Shown: piece after piece, positions 62,596 through 64,000 of the stretch
Layout of the letters: the number at the start of each line of letters is the position of its first letter
Numbering within the stretch: position 1 is the first letter of the stretch
Assembly: GCA_017651245.1 (NCBI GenBank)
Contig: JAGCDQ010000077.1
Coordinates: forward strand, 1-64,000
Reading direction: 5' to 3'
Length of the DNA stretch: 64,000 nucleotides
Source of the DNA: Bacteroidaceae bacterium
Lineage (GTDB): Bacteria; Bacteroidota; Bacteroidia; Bacteroidales; Bacteroidaceae
Notes under the pieces: model-generated
Database searches by the model: none
What the model saw: the letters and a program-made list of their open reading frames with translations, nothing else
What the model was told of the DNA's origin: nothing
Translations under genes and position numbers: made by a program

Positions 62596-62640
62596 TTATC
62601 AACACTTTTATGAAATAACTGTTGATAACTCTGTGGACAA
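62596..62640. promoter_or_regulatory. Cluster of DnaA-box-like sequences
   Basis: TTATCAACA (62596-62604), TGTTGATAA (62620-62628) and TGTGGACAA (62632-62640) each differ from the DnaA box TTATCCACA by one base (the last two on the reverse strand). The first two also form a perfect 10-bp inverted repeat. AT-rich DNA lies on both sides. It sits in the 477-bp dnaB-nqrA spacer; it may be a DnaA-controlled operator or part of an origin. Confidence 0.45.
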
Positions 62641-62884
62641 ATCGATTTCATCGGTTAACTTATCCCTTAAAAGAGAAAGGTGAAAAAAAGTTAAATTTTT
62701 CATCCGCTATTGTCACCCCATCGCCCAACGAGTGTTTTTCTTTCAGGATGTATGGTGTATGATTGATTTATGGGGAGTCTCATGATTGATTTCTCCCACC
62801 CTGTCCAATCCCACCATTGGTGCTTTTTTCATTTATTTTTAATAAATAAGTGTTCGGAAATTTCGGCAATCCATTTAAAAGTAG

Positions 62885-62892
62885 TACCTTTG
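62885..62892 (+). promoter_or_regulatory. -7 element of the nqrA promoter
   Basis: TACCTTTG, about 70 bp before the nqrA ATG. No clear -33 TTTG was found at the right distance. Confidence 0.55.
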
Positions 62893-62963
62893 TGCCGTTT
62901 TTAGAATAACGAGTCGACACACAAGGTAAGAGAGAAATAAATCATAGTTAATATTAACAAATT

Positions 62964-64000
62964 ATGGCGAATGTAATTAAAATTACGAAAGGCTTGAACA
63001 TCAACCTCAAAGGTAAGGCTGCTGCTCAGGTTTCTGCCGTTCCTGCATCGAAAGTCTATGGACTGGTTCCCGATGCATTCTGGGGTATGAAGCCAAAAGT
63101 GGTTGTTAAGGAAGGGGATGAAGTGAAAGCTGGTGATGCGTTGTTTGTCAACAAGCAGCATCCAGAAGTAAAGTTCGTCTCTCCAGTTGCGGGCAAGGTG
63201 ACGCTCGTGGAGAGAGGCGACCGTCGTAAAGTTTTGAGCGTTCAGGTAGAAGCTGCTGCGCAACAGGCGTATGTTGACTTCGGGAAGAAGGACGTGAAGT
63301 CGCTGAATGGTGAGCAGGTGAAGGCTGCCCTCCTCGAAAGCGGACTTTTCGGATTCTTCATTCAGCGCCCTTATGCCGTTGTTGCTGACCCCAACGATGC
63401 GCCTAAGGGTATTTTTGTGTCTGCCATTGCAGACATGCCGCTCGCCGCTGACATCGACGTAGTGTTGAAAGGCAATGAAGCCGATTTCCAGACAGGTATC
63501 TCTGCGCTTTCCAAGCTGGCAAAGGTGTATCTGGGTGTAAAGCCTGGTAGTGCGCTTGCCAACACGCAAGATGCAGAAGTGACCGCATTCAGCGGTAAGT
63601 GCCCTGCAGGAAACGTGGGTGTTCAGATCAACCACGTCAATCCTATCAACAAGGGCGAGGTGGTTTGGACTATCGGTGCTGAAGAAGTCGTGTTCATCGG
63701 ACGACTCTTCAACAAGGGCATTGTTGATCTCACCCGCACGATTGCTGTGGCTGGTTCTGAAATCAAGGAGCCTCAGTACAAGCAAGTGCTCATTGGTGCC
63801 AAGATTGGTGACATTGTGGCAGGCAACTTGAACACAGACAAGAAAGTGCGTCTCATCGATGGCAACCCACTCACGGGTATGCAAACCAACGAGGATGCAT
63901 TCATTCTTGCCCATTCCACCGAGGTAACTGCTATTCCTGAAGGTGACGAAGCCAACGAGCTTTTCGGTTGGATTGCTCCACGCTTCAAGAACTTCTCCGT
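62964..64000 (+). CDS. nqrA: Na+-translocating NADH:quinone reductase subunit A, 5' part
   Basis: 345 codons from ATG 62964, running off the window end. It is the start of NqrA: VIKITKGLNINLKGKAAAQV, YGLVPDAFWGMKPKVVVKEG, VNKQHPEVKFVSPVAGKVTL and a barrel-like middle part. NqrA is the peripheral quinone-site subunit of the NQR complex, which pumps Na+ while passing electrons from NADH to quinone. The other nqr genes should follow to the right. The opposite-strand open frame here is a shadow. Confidence 0.95.
   Translation, partial: MANVIKITKGLNINLKGKAAAQVSAVPASKVYGLVPDAFWGMKPKVVVKEGDEVKAGDALFVNKQHPEVKFVSPVAGKVTLVERGDRRKVLSVQVEAAAQQAYVDFGKKDVKSLNGEQVKAALLESGLFGFFIQRPYAVVADPNDAPKGIFVSAIADMPLAADIDVVLKGNEADFQTGISALSKLAKVYLGVKPGSALANTQDAEVTAFSGKCPAGNVGVQINHVNPINKGEVVWTIGAEEVVFIGRLFNKGIVDLTRTIAVAGSEIKEPQYKQVLIGAKIGDIVAGNLNTDKKVRLIDGNPLTGMQTNEDAFILAHSTEVTAIPEGDEANELFGWIAPRFKNFS

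Noticed and set aside
62901..63914. 337-codon open frame on the minus strand
   Set aside because: It is the shadow of nqrA, which is open on the plus strand through the window end and matches the NqrA family.

Overview
The window looks like chromosome from a member of the Bacteroidales, most likely a Prevotella-like Prevotellaceae. The reasons are repeated promoters of the form TTTG-N19/20-TAnnTTTG, few clear Shine-Dalgarno sites, an NqrA-type respiratory subunit, a DUF4301 protein, BspA-like secreted proteins, LptC/LptG envelope genes, and an HU-like/smalltalk/VirE gene set typical of gut Bacteroidetes. Species cannot be fixed from sequence reading alone.

Layout. 1-29.5 kb is mostly housekeeping: the end of a sodium symporter, a Sel1/TonB protein, a GDSL esterase, an MBL hydrolase, rsmG, DUF4301, tRNA-His, folD, ffh, a DedA protein, an SRP RNA plus tRNA-Thr unit, an ECF sigma/anti-sigma/lipoprotein operon, a DMP19-like protein, smpB, metH, mazG, a tRNA-Ser/Glu/Glu cluster, a UPF1-like helicase with a TPR partner, an orphan substrate-binding lipoprotein, pgk, panB, a TonB-dependent receptor and asnA. 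29.7-42.8 kb is an accessory island. One arm (30.0-34.1 kb, minus strand) carries a VirE/primase-like protein, a small lysozyme-like protein and small partners. The other arm (42.0-42.7 kb, plus strand) carries an HU-like protein and a tiny smalltalk protein. Between them lies lower-GC cargo: a type III-like restriction-modification pair (mod, res), an unrecognised 497-aa gene behind them, several small proteins including an unlisted 28-aa membrane peptide, a probable leader RNA and inverted heptamer clusters.

42.8-48.9 kb holds three minus-strand genes: two large secreted proteins sharing a C-terminal tail, with a 66-aa peptide between them. 49.1-60.5 kb is a plus-strand run of lon, tgt, an LptG-family permease, a DEAD-box helicase, an outer-membrane protein, a TPR protein, lptC and a beta-helix lipoprotein. 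dnaB (minus) and the start of nqrA (plus) close the window, with a DnaA-box-like cluster between them.

Across the window many spacers contain short tandem repeats with a 7-bp period whose unit sequence differs from place to place. No transposase, integrase, rRNA or CRISPR array was seen. The most interesting parts are the accessory island with its unknown 497-aa gene and tiny peptides, and the heptamer repeats.
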